A program made the position numbers and the translations under genes. This document shows, in pieces, positions 10,573 to 20,678 of a stretch of 64,000 nucleotides of DNA. Positions within the stretch are counted from its first letter, which is position 1, and each line of letters begins with the position of its first letter. The stretch is from Aliamphritea spongicola (GTDB lineage Bacteria > Pseudomonadota > Gammaproteobacteria > Pseudomonadales > Balneatricaceae), in assembly GCA_024347235.1 (NCBI GenBank), contig AP025283.1, positions 310,001-374,000 on the forward strand, read 5' to 3'. Below the pieces are notes generated by a model. It saw nothing but the letters and a program-made list of their open reading frames with translations, made no database searches and was not told where the DNA came from.

Positions 10573-11292
10573 CGTTATTCATCCTGTTTAACGGTTTTAT
10601 CCTGCGAGCGTCGATCAATATACCATTTCAGATAGCGGCTGGGGATTTTCCCTTGCAAGCTGTTGTTATGTCGATTGAATCTGTTCATGTGAACCGGGGA
10701 AATATTCATACATAAGGATGAGATTTTGCGTATTTTCCCGGTGGCAACCGCTATAATTATGCCGCGCTGTGAGTAGGGTCTCAGCGCAAACCTGAATGGT
10801 CAGGTTCAGAGCGTTTACGGTAACTGCTTAATTACCGTAAAGCGGTTCTTTAGGATCTTTGAGTGGTGAAAACTGGCAATTTTGCTCCGATTAATTGTCG
10901 TATTTTATCCATACCGGAGGTTCTGCCACTAAGGCCATTTGCTTCGGAACTGTCCCTGAATATGTTTTGCCGTGTTTGATCCGGTGCTGCAAACCCTTCG
11001 TACTGCCCCGTGACAGAGGGCGTTACGGCGGGTGTCGTAAATTCGCACCCGGGCGACGTGTACAAGCATATGTTGAGGCGTGAGGGCGTTAATATTGGCA
11101 GCATTGGGAGTTGTCTTCGATGTCCTACCACTGATGCTACGCAGATTATGCTGTGTTTATCTCCCGAAAGTCGCCGAATTGCTCAGCCATGAGCAGGGGA
11201 CAATAAGAATAAATTAAAATTTGAGACGTATTCATTTCGCTGAAGCGAAAGGTGCTCTCTATGTTACTCGGCTGTAAGGCTAGGAGACTTCA
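10573..11292. other. 720-bp gap ahead of glyA1; no convincing gene
   Basis: Short open frames exist on both strands but none shows recognisable protein character. The stretch contains a TATAAT at 10752-10757, three consecutive perfect or near-perfect hairpins at 10764-10840, and a small hairpin TTTCGC/GCGAAA near 11234. AGGAGA (11282-11287) is the ribosome-binding site of glyA1. I looked for glycine-riboswitch landmarks and did not find them. Confidence 0.6.
10752..10840 (+). promoter_or_regulatory. Candidate promoter -10 box and three-hairpin RNA element upstream of glyA1
   Basis: A consensus -10 hexamer TATAAT (10752-10757) lies just ahead of three hairpins in series: GCGCTG/CAGCGC (10764-10787), AACCTGA-ATGG-TCAGGTT (10789-10806) and TTACGGTAA-CTGCTTAA-TTACCGTAA (10815-10840). 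No good -35 box at 17-bp spacing is visible. None of the hairpins is followed by a T run, so they do not look like simple terminators. The element lies about 450-530 bases upstream of glyA1. It could head a long structured leader or be a separate small RNA; both are inferences. Confidence 0.4.
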
Positions 11293-12557
11293 ATGTTTAC
11301 AAAAATGACCAGATTCAGGGTTATGATGATGTTGTTTGGGCGGCGATTGAGAAAGAGACTCAGCGTCAGGAAAATCACATCGAACTGATTGCTTCAGAAA
11401 ACTACACCAGCCCACGCGTTATGCAGGCTCAGGGTTCTTCTCTGACTAACAAGTACGCTGAAGGTTACCCTGAGAAGCGTTATTACGGTGGTTGTGAGTA
11501 CGTTGACGTTGTTGAACAGGCAGCGATCGAACGTGCTAAAGAACTGTTTGGTGCTGACTACGCGAACGTACAGCCACACTCCGGTTCTCAGGCAAACGCT
11601 GCTGTTTACATGGCGCTGTGCGAGCCGGGCGACACTGTTCTGGGTATGAGCCTGGCACACGGTGGTCACCTGACTCACGGTTCTCACGTAAACTTCTCCG
11701 GTAAAATCTACAAAGCAGTTCAGTACGGTCTGAACGAGCAGACTGGCGAAATCGACTACGATGAAGTTGAAGCGCTGGCAATGGAACACAAGCCTAAGAT
11801 GATCGTGGCTGGTTTCTCTGCTTACTCCGGTGTTGTTGACTGGGCGCGTTTCCGCGAAATCGCTGACAAATCTGGCGCTTACCTGTTTGTTGATATGGCA
11901 CACGTTGCCGGTCTGGTTGCTGCTGGCGAATACCCTAACCCGGTTCCTTACGCTGACGTTGCAACTACAACGACTCACAAAACTCTGCGTGGTCCACGTG
12001 GCGGTCTGATCGTTGCCAAGTCTAACCCTGATCTGGAGAAGAAGCTGAACGGTGCTGTTTTCCCGGGTGGCCAGGGTGGTCCTCTGATGCACATCATCGC
12101 GGCGAAAGCGGTTGCTTTCAAAGAGGCGCTGGAGCCAAGCTTCAAAGCTTACCAGCAGCAGGTTAAGAAGAACGCTTCTGCGATGGCTGAAGTATTCATC
12201 GAGCGTGGCTACGAAGTTGTTTCCGGCGGTACGCAGAACCACCTGTTCCTGCTGAGCCTGATCAAACAGGGTCTGACCGGTAAAGATGCAGATGCTGCTC
12301 TGGGCCGTGCTCACATCACTGTGAACAAGAACGCTGTTCCTAACGACCCACAGTCTCCATTCGTAACTTCTGGTCTGCGTATCGGTTCTCCGGTAGTGAC
12401 TACCCGTGGTTTCGGTGAAGCTGAATGTCGTGAACTGACTGGCTGGATCGCTGATCTGCTGGACGTTCTGAACCAGCCTGAAGCGCTGGAAAAAGAAATT
12501 ATTGAAGTTCAGGGTAAAGTAGAAGCTCTGTGCGCTAAATTCCCAGCGTACAAGTAA
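11293..12557 (+). CDS. glyA: Serine hydroxymethyltransferase, copy 1 (one frame break)
   Basis: PLP enzyme interconverting glycine plus 5,10-methylene-THF with serine plus THF. Visible are [45 protein letters not shown] and the active-site-lysine stretch [14 protein letters not shown] (Lys about residue 230). The first codons read MFTK and then shift; adding one A to the A5 at 11301-11305 gives [16 protein letters not shown] and a 421-residue protein ending at 12557. A good ribosome-binding site (GGAGA) precedes ATG 11293. It lies ahead of soxBDAG and can consume both sarcosine oxidase products. Codon use is biased (GCT, CGT, AAC, GGT), as in highly expressed genes. A second copy lies at 40429. 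Confidence 0.95.
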
Positions 12558-12575
12558 GCTCTTTTACTCTTCATG

Positions 12576-12602
12576 CCGGCTCCTGTTCTGGAGCCGGTTT
12601 TG
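12576..12602 (+). terminator. Rho-independent terminator between glyA1 and soxB
   Basis: GC-rich hairpin CCGGCTCC-tgttct-GGAGCCGG (12576-12597) followed by TTTTG. It sits in the 107-bp gap between glyA1 and soxB, so soxBDAG may depend partly on readthrough or on its own promoter. Confidence 0.8.
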
Positions 12603-12664
12603 TAATCTAAGAGGCCTGGCGCAGATCCCTGCGACCGACCAGGCAACAAATCGGAGCTGATGAT

Positions 12665-13918
12665 ATGCAGCATTATTCAGGTTTCGGGCTGTTTAAGCAC
12701 AGCTTGAGTCACCACGAGAATTGGCAGCGCGCCTGGCGCAACCCTACGCCAAAGAAGAAGTATGACGTCATCATTATCGGTGGTGGTGGTCATGGTCTGG
12801 CGACGGCTTATTACCTGGCGAAGAACCACAATGTGACCAACGTAGCGGTTATCGAGAAGGGTTATCTGGGTGGTGGTAACACCGCACGTAACACCACTAT
12901 CGTACGTTCTAACTACCTGTGGGACGAAGCAGCTCACCTGTATGAGCACGCCATGAAGTTGTGGGAAGGTCTGTCACAGGATCTGAACTACAACGTAATG
13001 TTCTCCCAGCGTGGTGTACTGAACCTGGGTCATACCCTGCAGGATATGCGTGATATCGAACGCCGGGTAAATGCTAACCGTCTGAACGGCATTGATGGTG
13101 AAGTGGTTGATCCGCAAACCATTAAAGAAATCGTGCCACACATGGACTGCTCTGATAATGCCCGTTACCCGATCATGGGTGCTTCCTGGCAGCCACGCGG
13201 CGGTGTAGCCCGTCACGATGCTGTTGCATGGGGCTTTGCCCGTGGTGCGGACTCCTTCGGTGTTGATCTGATTCAGCAGACCGAAGTGCAGGACCTGATT
13301 ATTGAAGATGGCACCATTGTTGGCGTGAAGACCAACCGCTACGGTGACATCATGGCAGACCGCGTAGGGTCTGTTGTAGCCGGTAACTCCGGTGTGGTTG
13401 CCAAGATGGCCGGCTTCGAGCTGCCACTGGAATCTCACCCGTTGCAGGCAATGGTATCCGAGCCGATCAAGCCGATCCTGGATACAGTTGTAATGTCTAA
13501 CCACGTACACGGTTACTGCAGCCAGTCCGATAAGGGCGACCTGGTAATCGGTGCGGGTATCGACGGCTATGTTGGTTACGGCCAGCGTGGTTCTTTCCCG
13601 ACTATCGAGCACACTATGCAGGCGATCGTTGAGATGTTCCCAATTTTCAGCCGGGTACGTCTGAACCGTCAGTGGGGCGGTATCGTAGATACCTGTCCGG
13701 ATGCCTGTCCGCTGATTACCGAAACGCCTGTGAAGAACCTGTTCTTCAACTGTGGCTGGGGTACCGGTGGCTTCAAGGCGACACCGGGTGCGGGTCATGT
13801 CTTTGCTGACATGCTGGCCAACGGTGAAGCAAACGAAATGGCGAAGCCGTTCAGCATGTACCGTTTCCATAACGGCGCACTGATTGATGAGCACGGCGCT
13901 GCCGGTGTTGCGCACTAA
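12665..13918 (+). CDS. soxB: Sarcosine oxidase beta subunit
   Basis: The 417-residue beta subunit of heterotetrameric sarcosine oxidase, which oxidises N-methylglycine to glycine and gives methylene-THF. The FAD-binding motif [19 protein letters not shown] is at about residues 35-53 and [13 protein letters not shown] follows. The segment GGVARHDAV (His about 184) lies where this family carries the histidine that links FMN covalently. The C-terminus has [14 protein letters not shown]. Intact, with GGAG upstream. First of soxBDAG, 14 bases ahead of soxD. Confidence 0.96.
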   Translation: MQHYSGFGLFKHSLSHHENWQRAWRNPTPKKKYDVIIIGGGGHGLATAYYLAKNHNVTNVAVIEKGYLGGGNTARNTTIVRSNYLWDEAAHLYEHAMKLWEGLSQDLNYNVMFSQRGVLNLGHTLQDMRDIERRVNANRLNGIDGEVVDPQTIKEIVPHMDCSDNARYPIMGASWQPRGGVARHDAVAWGFARGADSFGVDLIQQTEVQDLIIEDGTIVGVKTNRYGDIMADRVGSVVAGNSGVVAKMAGFELPLESHPLQAMVSEPIKPILDTVVMSNHVHGYCSQSDKGDLVIGAGIDGYVGYGQRGSFPTIEHTMQAIVEMFPIFSRVRLNRQWGGIVDTCPDACPLITETPVKNLFFNCGWGTGGFKATPGAGHVFADMLANGEANEMAKPFSMYRFHNGALIDEHGAAGVAH

Positions 13919-13932
13919 GGGAGAGAACTGAC

Positions 13933-14220
13933 ATGTTATATATCTACTGCCCGCATTGTGGCGAGCACCGCGAAGAAGAAGAGTTTCACCCGAAAGGTCA
14001 GGCGCACATTGCGCGTCCGTTAGATCCGGATAACTGCACCGATAAAGAATGGGGTGAGTACCTGTATTTCCGTAAGAACCCACGTGGTCTGCACCACGAA
14101 CTGTGGGTACACGCTGCCGGTTGTCGTAAGTTCTTCAACATGACCCGCGACACCGTGACATACGAAATTAAAGAAGTTTACAAGATTGGCGAACAGCCAT
14201 CTGTAGTTGCTGACAGTTAA
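13933..14220 (+). CDS. soxD: Sarcosine oxidase delta subunit
   Basis: A 95-residue zinc-binding delta subunit. It begins MLYIYCPHCGEHREEEEF; Cys6 and Cys9, with the His-rich LHHELWVHAAGC segment (Cys about 68), form the zinc site expected for the family. Length and order (B-D-A-G) are canonical. It is the structural subunit of the tetramer. GAGAGAAC precedes the ATG. Its stop codon TAA is followed at once by GGAG, the soxA ribosome-binding site. Confidence 0.95.
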   Translation: MLYIYCPHCGEHREEEEFHPKGQAHIARPLDPDNCTDKEWGEYLYFRKNPRGLHHELWVHAAGCRKFFNMTRDTVTYEIKEVYKIGEQPSVVADS

Positions 14221-14231
14221 GGAGCGGATTC

Positions 14232-17200
14232 ATGACACAGCAAAACCGCCTCCAGTCCGGAGGACGAATCGACCGTTCAAGTCCTTAACCTTTTCCTACA
14301 ATGGTCAGGAATTTAAAGGTTACCAGGGCGACACACTGGCATCTGCGATGCTGGCGAACGGCATCGACGTAATTGGTCGTAGTTTTAAGTACAGCCGCCC
14401 GCGTGGTATCGTTGCTGCCGGTGCTGAAGAGCCGAATGCGGTAATGCAGCTGGGTGCGACTGAAGCAACTCAGGTACCTAACGTACGTGCTACTCAGCAG
14501 GAACTGTTCCACGGTCTGGTGAGCAAGTCGACTAACGGCTGGCCGAACGTAGACACCGATATCATGAGCCTGCTGGGCAAGGTCGGTGGCAAGATGATGC
14601 CTCCTGGCTTCTACTACAAGACCTTCATGTATCCGCAGTCTATGTGGGATACCTATGAGAACCTGATCCGTAAAGCAGCCGGTTTAGGCCGTTCGCCGCT
14701 GGAAACTGATCCGGATACATACGACAAGGTTAACCAGCACTGCGACATCATGATTGTCGGTGCCGGCCCTGCGGGTCTGGCTGCTGCACAAACTGCTGCA
14801 CGCAGTGGTGCCAGCGTCATCATCGCTGACGAACAGAGCGAATTCGGTGGCAGCCTGCTGAGCAGCAAAGAACTGCTGAACGGCAAGCCAGCCGGTGACT
14901 GGGTTGCTGAAGTTGTTGCTGAGCTGGAAGCGGCTGACAATGTGCTGGTACTGCCACGTTCTACTGTGAACGGCTACCACGATCACAACTTCCTGACGAT
15001 CCACGAGCGCCGTACTGACCACATCGGTGATCTGGCGCCTGCCGGTCAGGTGCGTCAGCGTCTGCACCGTGTCCGTGCTAAGTGGGTTGTTCTGGCAACC
15101 GGTGCGCACGAGCGTCCGCTGGTATTCGCGAATAACGACGTACCAGGCTGCATGGTTGCGAATGCGGTATCTACTTACATCAACCGCTACGGCGTTGTAC
15201 CGGGTAAAGAGCTGGTACTGATGACCACCAACGATAACGGCTACCAGGCTGCTATCGACTGGGCGGAAGCCGGCCGTAAAGTTGTTGCAATTGTCGATAC
15301 CCGTCAGTCACCTGCCGGTGACCGTATCGATGCTGCCCGTAAGCTGGGTATCAACATCATTACCGGTTCTGCAGTGATTGAAGTGCAGGGCAGCAAGCGT
15401 GTTACCGGTGTCAGCGTTGCGCCAATCAGCAGCGATGGCAGCATGGTAAGCGGTTCTGTTCAGCGTCTGAGCGTGGACACTGTTGCCAGCTCCGGTGGCT
15501 GGAGCCCGGTTATTCACCTGTCCTGCCACACTGGCAGCCGTCCGGTATGGAATGAAGAAATCGTTGGCTTCCTGCCTGGCCCGACTGTTCAGAAGCAGCT
15601 GGTTGCCGGTGGTATCAACGGTAGCTACGCGACCGGTAAAGCGATGGGTGAAGGTGTTGAAGCCGCAAACAGCGCGATTGCTTCCCTGAACCTGGATGCT
15701 GTATCTGTTGACCTGCCAACCACTGAAGAAGTGGCTGAAGGTCCTGTACAGACACTGTTCCACATCCCTCACACTAAGCCGACTTCAGCTGCACCTAAGC
15801 AGTTTGTTGACTACCAGAACGATGTAACTGCATCGGGTATCGAACTGGCGTGTCGTGAAGGTTATGAGTCTATCGAGCACGTTAAGCGTTACACCGCAAT
15901 GGGCTTCGGTACTGACCAGGGTAAGCTGGGTAACATCAACGGTATGGCGATTGCAGCGAAGACGCTGAACAAGAGCATCCCGGAAACCGGTACGACTATT
16001 TTCCGTCCTAACTACACACCGGTAACTTTCGGTGCGCTGGTTGGACGTGACTGTGGTGAGCTGTTTGATCCTGAGCGCTACACCGCGATGCACAAGTGGC
16101 ACCTGGAAAACGGCGCCAAGTTTGAGGACGTAGGTCAGTGGAAACGTCCATGGTACTTCCCGAAAGCGGGTGAGACCATGCAGGAAGCGCTGAACCGTGA
16201 ATGTCTGGCGACCCGTGAGAGCGTCGGTATTCTGGATGCATCCACACTGGGTAAAATTGATATTCAGGGTAAAGATGCCCGTGAATTCCTGGGCCGTGTT
16301 TACACCAACCCATGGGCCAAGCTGGCGGTCGGTAAGTGCCGTTACGGTCTGATGTGTGGTGAAGACGGTATGGTCTTCGATGACGGTGTAACTACCTGTC
16401 TGGGTGAGAACCATTTCCTGATGACCACCACTTCCGGTGGTGCGGCACGGGTATATGAGTGGCTGGAACTGTATCATCAGACTGAATGGCCTGAGCTGGA
16501 AGTTTACTTCAACACAGTAACCGATCACTGGGCGACCATGACGATTTCCGGTCCGAACAGTCGTAAGCTGCTGGAAGAAGTCTGCACCGATATTGATCTG
16601 TCTAACGAAGCCTTCAGCTTCATGGACTGGAAAGCGGGTACGGTTGCAGGTGTTCCTGCACGGGTATTCCGGATTTCCTTCACCGGTGAACTGTCTTACG
16701 AGATTAACGTTCAGGCGAACTACGGTCTGCAGGTTTGGGAAAAACTGTTCGAGCACGGTGAGAAGTACAACCTGACGCCTTACGGTACTGAAACCATGCA
16801 CATTCTGCGTGCAGAGAAAGGTTTCATCATCGCCGGTCAGGATACTGATGGTTCTGTTCACCCGCACGATCTGGGTATGAGCTGGTGCGTATCTGACAAG
16901 AAGCCGTTCAGCTATATCGGTAAGCGCGGTATGAAGCGTGAAGACTGTGTCCGTGAAAACCGTAAGCAACTGGTGGGTCTGAAGACTAAAGATCCGATGG
17001 TTGTTATTCCGGAAGGTTCGCAGGGTGTGTTTGATAAGAATGCGCCAATCCCGATGCCAATGGTTGGTCACGTAACGTCCAGCTACTACAGTGCCGTTCT
17101 GGGCCACAGCATTGCCATGGGCTTTGTGAAAGGTGGTCTGAACCGTATGGGCGAAACCGTTTACTATCCACAGGCGGATGGTAGTGTCATTGAGGCTGAA

Positions 17201-17251
17201 ATTTGCAGCCCGATCTTCCTTGATCCTAAAGGGGAGCGTCAGAATGTCTGA
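14232..17251 (+). CDS. soxA: Sarcosine oxidase alpha subunit (one frame break near the start)
   Basis: Large subunit of about 1006 residues. Order: an N-terminal ferredoxin-like fold (SFTYNG-type segment, GDTLASAMLANG), a pyridine-nucleotide/FAD-type Rossmann domain ([21 protein letters not shown], about residues 172-192), and a C-terminal GcvT-like folate-binding domain (about 600-1006; ISFTGELSYEINVQ, GHSIAMGFVKGG). ATG 14232 follows TAAGGAG and gives the canonical start MTQQNRLQSGGRIDRS; one A lost at 14279-14280 breaks the frame soon after. The longer start at 14207 overlapping soxD is rejected. The folate domain traps the methyl carbon as methylene-THF, the co-substrate of GlyA. Confidence 0.95.
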
Positions 17252-17888
17252 TAACGAAGTATTTGCAGCGGTTATGAACCAGCTGCCGGATGCCAGCATC
17301 CCAGGTTACTCGCCGCTACATCACGCGGATCTGGAAACACTGGCTAAGCAAGGCCCACAGCAGGGCGGTGTTCACCTGCGTGAACACGCACTGTTAGGTC
17401 ACCTGGTATTGCGCTGCAACCCTGAAAACCCGGAGCACCTGGCGGGTGTTGAGCGGGTTCTGGGCGTGGCGCTGCCGTTAGAGCCGCTGTCTTCAGTAAC
17501 CGAAGGCAACGTTACTGTAATGTGGACCTCTCCGGATGAGTGGATAGTCATCGTTCCGGGTCTGGAAGCGTTTGATTACGAAACTAAGTTCCGTGCAGAA
17601 ATGTCCGGTCACTACTCGCTGGTTAACGTCAGCGGTGGTCAGACGCTGGTGGAAGTATCCGGTGCTAACGCTGTGGATATGCTGAAGAAGTCCTGTCCGC
17701 TGGATTTCAATGCTAAGAAGTTCCCGGTGGGTAAAGTAGCCGGTACTGTATTCGCCAAAGCAGGTGCTGTTGTGCGCCGTACCGGTGAAGACCGTTTTGA
17801 GCTGATTATCCGTCGCAGCTTCGCTGACTACCTGTGGCTGTGGCTGCAGGACGCCAGCCGTGAGTACGGACTGGTGATCGAAGCGTAA
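17244..17888 (+). CDS. soxG: Sarcosine oxidase gamma subunit
   Basis: The 214-residue gamma subunit, starting MSDNEVFAAVMNQLPD at ATG 17244, which overlaps the soxA stop by 8 bases and has GGGGAG just upstream, so the two are translationally coupled. The body resembles the GcvT-like fold of family members (WTSPDEWIVIVPG, LVNVSGGQTLVEVSGANA) and ends FADYLWLWLQDASREYG. The last 80 or so bases of the gene, plus its terminator, recur as degenerate copies immediately downstream. Confidence 0.94.
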   Translation: MSDNEVFAAVMNQLPDASIPGYSPLHHADLETLAKQGPQQGGVHLREHALLGHLVLRCNPENPEHLAGVERVLGVALPLEPLSSVTEGNVTVMWTSPDEWIVIVPGLEAFDYETKFRAEMSGHYSLVNVSGGQTLVEVSGANAVDMLKKSCPLDFNAKKFPVGKVAGTVFAKAGAVVRRTGEDRFELIIRRSFADYLWLWLQDASREYGLVIEA

Positions 17889-17910
17889 CAGGCTTTAGTT
17901 GCTGCTAAAG

Positions 17911-17940
17911 AAATGCCGGGCTGTTCAGCCCGGCATTTTT
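17911..17940 (+). terminator. soxG terminator (unit 1)
   Basis: Hairpin TGCCGGGC-tgttca-GCCCGGCA with a TTTTTG tail, 23 bases after the soxG stop. The final terminator of the soxBDAG genes. Confidence 0.92.
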
Positions 17941-18100
17941 GTTTGTGGTGGATTATCCGCCGCAGCTTCGCACTTTTCAGAAGAGCTTTGCCTGTGGCTG
18001 TGGCTCTGATTGTGATGACAGTACGCCAGCCGTGAGTACGGACGACTCATATTTAAAGAGCACCGAAGCGTAATACTCTTCAGTTTCGCTGCTAAAGAAA

Positions 18101-18127
18101 TGCCGGGCTATTCAGCCCGGCATTTTT
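18101..18127 (+). terminator. Copied terminator (unit 2)
   Basis: Hairpin TGCCGGGC-tattca-GCCCGGCA plus TTTTTG, nearly identical to the soxG terminator and part of the second repeat unit. Confidence 0.88.
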
Positions 18128-18274
18128 GTTTCTAAAGCTGATCATTCATCGCAGCTTCGCACTTTCCAGCAGAGCTTTGCCTGCGGCTGTGGCTGCATGA
18201 CGCCAGTCGTGAGTACGGACTACTCATATTTAAAGAGCACCGAAGCGTAAAGGCTTTAGTTGCTGCTAAAGAAA

Positions 18275-18314
18275 TGCCGGGCTGCTTATTTTGATATAAG
18301 TGCCCGGCATTTTT
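18275..18314 (+). terminator. Copied terminator (unit 3, enlarged loop)
   Basis: Stem arms TGCCGGGC (18275-18282) and GCCCGGCA (18302-18309) followed by TTTTTG; the loop has grown to about 19 bases compared with 6 in units 1 and 2. Confidence 0.8.
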
Positions 18315-18607
18315 GTTTGTGGCGGATTATCCGTGGCTGTCTCGTACTATTTCTGAGACTAAGGTAGGAATCAGAGGGCCTTTGCTCCTCAATCTGAGAT
18401 AAAAGGGGCAATCACGTGCTTGATAAGGCTTTTGACTCTGGGGTAGCGTAGTGCCGGGCTTTCAGATACGGCTACAGACAGCCGTCACTTATCGCGTTTT
18501 GCACGCTGCATTCTTCGTTACATGACGCGGAATCAGGGATGAGTCTGAAGCCTGTATCAGAACAAGAAACTACTATGCTGTCGCAAAGCTAAGAGGTCGG
18601 ACAAAGA

Positions 18608-20209
18608 ATGTATAGCCATATTGCAGGTGGAATCGACAAAGCGCTAAGGGCCTTGGGGGCTAAAACCCTGAACGCTCAGTTTATGTTGTCTTATGCGTTA
18701 ATTTTCTTACTGGCAGCAACCGCTGCTGTTTCCCTGTACATGAGTATGGCGATTAATCCGGAAACGATTAATGACGCCGGCCGCCAGCGTATGCTGAGCC
18801 AGCGGATAGCCAAAGAAGCCTTGCTGGTCGCGGCGGGTGTTGAACAGCAGACCGCACTGGCGAGTACGATCCAGTTATTTGAAAGCTCTCACCGGACAAT
18901 TCTGGATGGTGACAAAAGCCGCGGCATGAATCCGATTACAGATCCTGCCATTGTTGCTCAGATGCAGCATGTCGAAGGCCTGTGGAAAAGTTATAAAGCC
19001 GTCATTAATCAGCATGTGGCGAACCCGGGTGAGCAGACCCTGAAGCAGATACAGCAACAATCGCCGGTGGTGCTGAAAGAGATGAATAAAGCGGTAGGTA
19101 TGATGACCACCGCAGCCAATGAAACGGTCAGAACTCAGTTACTGATTGCTTTTGTCTGCATCATCGTGATTCTGGTACTGGTGGTGCTGGGCCGTCAGTT
19201 TGGTCTGACCATGCTGATGAACAACATTGAGCGTCTGCGTAAACGTATGTCTGAAGTGGGTAACGGCGACTTCTCCCACCGCTTTAACGTTGACCATGTG
19301 GATAACGAAGTAGGCCAGCTGTTTAATTCCTATAACGAGATGCTGGAACATGCCAGTGAGTTACTGGATGTAGTGCAGCGTGTATCTGCGAACACCGAAA
19401 ATCATATGGAAGAAATGATCCGCCTGACCAATGCGGCGGATGAAGGTGTAGCCCGTCAGTATGAAGATATCGAACTGGTTGCCACTGCCATGACTGAAAT
19501 GGCAGCGACGGTGCAGGAAGTGGCCAGTAACACCAATGAAGCAGAGAAAGCAGCCAGCACCACCGGTGAACAGGCTAAACATGGTGGCGATGTGGTTAGC
19601 CAGGCGGATGCTCAGGTTCAGCAGATGCTGCAAAGTATTCAGCGTACCTCTGAACAGATTCAGCAGCTGAAAGATGAAACCATTGAAGTGGGTAAAGTGA
19701 CTTCCGTGATTGATGACATTGCGGAACAGACCAACCTGCTGGCGCTGAATGCTGCGATTGAAGCGGCCCGTGCCGGTGATCAGGGCCGTGGTTTTGCGGT
19801 AGTGGCAGATGAGGTCCGCACCCTGGCGCAGCGCACTCAGGAATCCACAACACAGATCCAGAACATTGTGGGTGAACTGCAGCGGATGGCTGAGCAGTCA
19901 GTAACCACGATGGAAGAGAATAATCAGTTGGCCCAGCGCAGCAGTGAGCTGTCGGTTGCGGCAGCGGATTCCCTGCGGGAGATTATCTCCTCTACGGATA
20001 CCATTTCTTCAATGAACGTGATGATCTCCAGCGCGACGGATCAGCAAAGCAGCGTGGCGAATGACATTGATCAGCGGGTGGTGAATATCACCAATGTAGC
20101 GGCGGAAACCAAGACTGAAACTCAGATGGTGGTAACAGCGATTCAGGAGGTTCGTGAGAATCTGCAGGAACTGAATCAGCTGACCCAGCGGTTTAAGTTA
20201 CGCAACTGA
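18608..20209 (+). CDS. Methyl-accepting chemotaxis protein with PilJ-type sensor domain
   Basis: A 533-residue transducer. Transmembrane segments lie near residues 22-45 and 178-198. The periplasmic part contains [18 protein letters not shown], the signature of the type IV pili methyl-accepting (PilJ) N-terminal domain. A HAMP-like linker follows, then a cytoplasmic signalling domain with hairpin tip [20 protein letters not shown] (about 372-391) and [18 protein letters not shown]. The protein would signal through CheA/CheW. Intact, about 280 bases downstream of the soxG-tail array and followed by a terminator, so monocistronic. The ligand is not evident. Confidence 0.93.
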   Translation: MYSHIAGGIDKALRALGAKTLNAQFMLSYALIFLLAATAAVSLYMSMAINPETINDAGRQRMLSQRIAKEALLVAAGVEQQTALASTIQLFESSHRTILDGDKSRGMNPITDPAIVAQMQHVEGLWKSYKAVINQHVANPGEQTLKQIQQQSPVVLKEMNKAVGMMTTAANETVRTQLLIAFVCIIVILVLVVLGRQFGLTMLMNNIERLRKRMSEVGNGDFSHRFNVDHVDNEVGQLFNSYNEMLEHASELLDVVQRVSANTENHMEEMIRLTNAADEGVARQYEDIELVATAMTEMAATVQEVASNTNEAEKAASTTGEQAKHGGDVVSQADAQVQQMLQSIQRTSEQIQQLKDETIEVGKVTSVIDDIAEQTNLLALNAAIEAARAGDQGRGFAVVADEVRTLAQRTQESTTQIQNIVGELQRMAEQSVTTMEENNQLAQRSSELSVAAADSLREIISSTDTISSMNVMISSATDQQSSVANDIDQRVVNITNVAAETKTETQMVVTAIQEVRENLQELNQLTQRFKLRN

Positions 20210-20230
20210 CCGATACTTGCTGTTATAGTT

Positions 20231-20258
20231 AAAAAGCCGGACTCTGATCCGGCTTTTT
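20231..20258 (+). terminator. Rho-independent terminator after the PilJ-type chemoreceptor
   Basis: AAAAAGCCGG-actctgat-CCGGCTTTTT, a symmetric hairpin with T run 21 bases after the stop codon. Confidence 0.9.
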
Positions 20259-20285
20259 ACATTCTGAACCGCTGGAGTTTTCCGG

Positions 20286-20678
20286 ATGACAGATAAACAG
20301 GCAAGGCAGTGTTTCGTTCGCCAGAGTAGTTTTGATGAATTGCTGGATGATCTGACCCCTGCACAGCAGACAATATGCACAGTGCTCCGTCAGCAGGTGC
20401 TGGCATTGCCGGAATTCCTCAGTGAAGTGGTCTGGCGGGCGCAAAAACGCGTAACCTATGGATTAATTAGGGGCGATGCCGCGGTGGCGGACAATTTTGC
20501 CTATATCAGTATTGATCATGAGGTCCGCCTGGGATTTTATTATGCCGGGGCGCTGGATGATCCGGCAGGATTGCTCAGCGATCAGGGAACTGTGGTGATA
20601 GCCAATAGTAAAACAGGGACGCAAGCGGCGCTGGCTGATTTGCTGATGGCAGCCCTGTTACAGAGGAAACATGCGTGA
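20286..20678 (+). CDS. DUF1801-type small protein
   Basis: A 130-residue soluble protein. The arrangement (about 45 residues, then LPEFLSEVVWRAQKRVTYGLI and a short beta-rich part, FAYISIDHEVRLGFYYAG) resembles DUF1801/YdhG-like proteins, a fold of unknown biochemical role. It is followed with an 8-base overlap by a NUDIX hydrolase and a LysE-type exporter, so the three are probably co-transcribed. Function not assigned. Confidence 0.65.
   Translation: MTDKQARQCFVRQSSFDELLDDLTPAQQTICTVLRQQVLALPEFLSEVVWRAQKRVTYGLIRGDAAVADNFAYISIDHEVRLGFYYAGALDDPAGLLSDQGTVVIANSKTGTQAALADLLMAALLQRKHA

Larger units (their letters stand above)
17803..18328 (+). repeat. Tandem array: soxG 3' end with terminator, copied at least twice
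   Basis: Unit 1 (about 17803-17950) is the true end of soxG plus its terminator. Unit 2 (about 17951-18138) and unit 3 (about 18139-18328) repeat it in order: GATTATCCGCCGCAGCTTCGC, CTGTGGCTGTGGCT, GCCAG(C/T)CGTGAGTACGGAC, CGAAGCGTAA, CTGCTAAAGAAATGCCGGGC and the T run. Units 2 and 3 share changes absent from unit 1, such as a CATATTTAAAGAGCAC insert before CGAAGCGTAA, and no longer code. GGATTATCCGTGGCTG after unit 3 looks like the start of a fourth, truncated unit. From there to 18607 I see no gene. Confidence 0.88.

Noticed and set aside
10764-11292. Glycine riboswitch upstream of glyA1
   Set aside because: The conserved core elements of the glycine aptamer could not be found; only unrelated hairpins are present.
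14207-14231. soxA start at 14207 overlapping soxD
   Set aside because: The canonical start MTQQNRLQSGGRIDRS at 14232 is preceded by TAAGGAG and joins the main frame after one missing A.
12974-17299. Long open frames on the minus strand opposite glyA1 and soxBDA (up to about 500 codons)
   Set aside because: They are shadows of strongly codon-biased genes; composition follows the opposite-strand codons and no family features appear.
18480-18620. Possible cyclic-di-GMP (GEMM) riboswitch upstream of the PilJ-type chemoreceptor, prompted by CGCAAAGCTA
   Set aside because: Only one short motif matches; the second conserved strand and pairing partners are absent, and the motif sits too close to the start codon.
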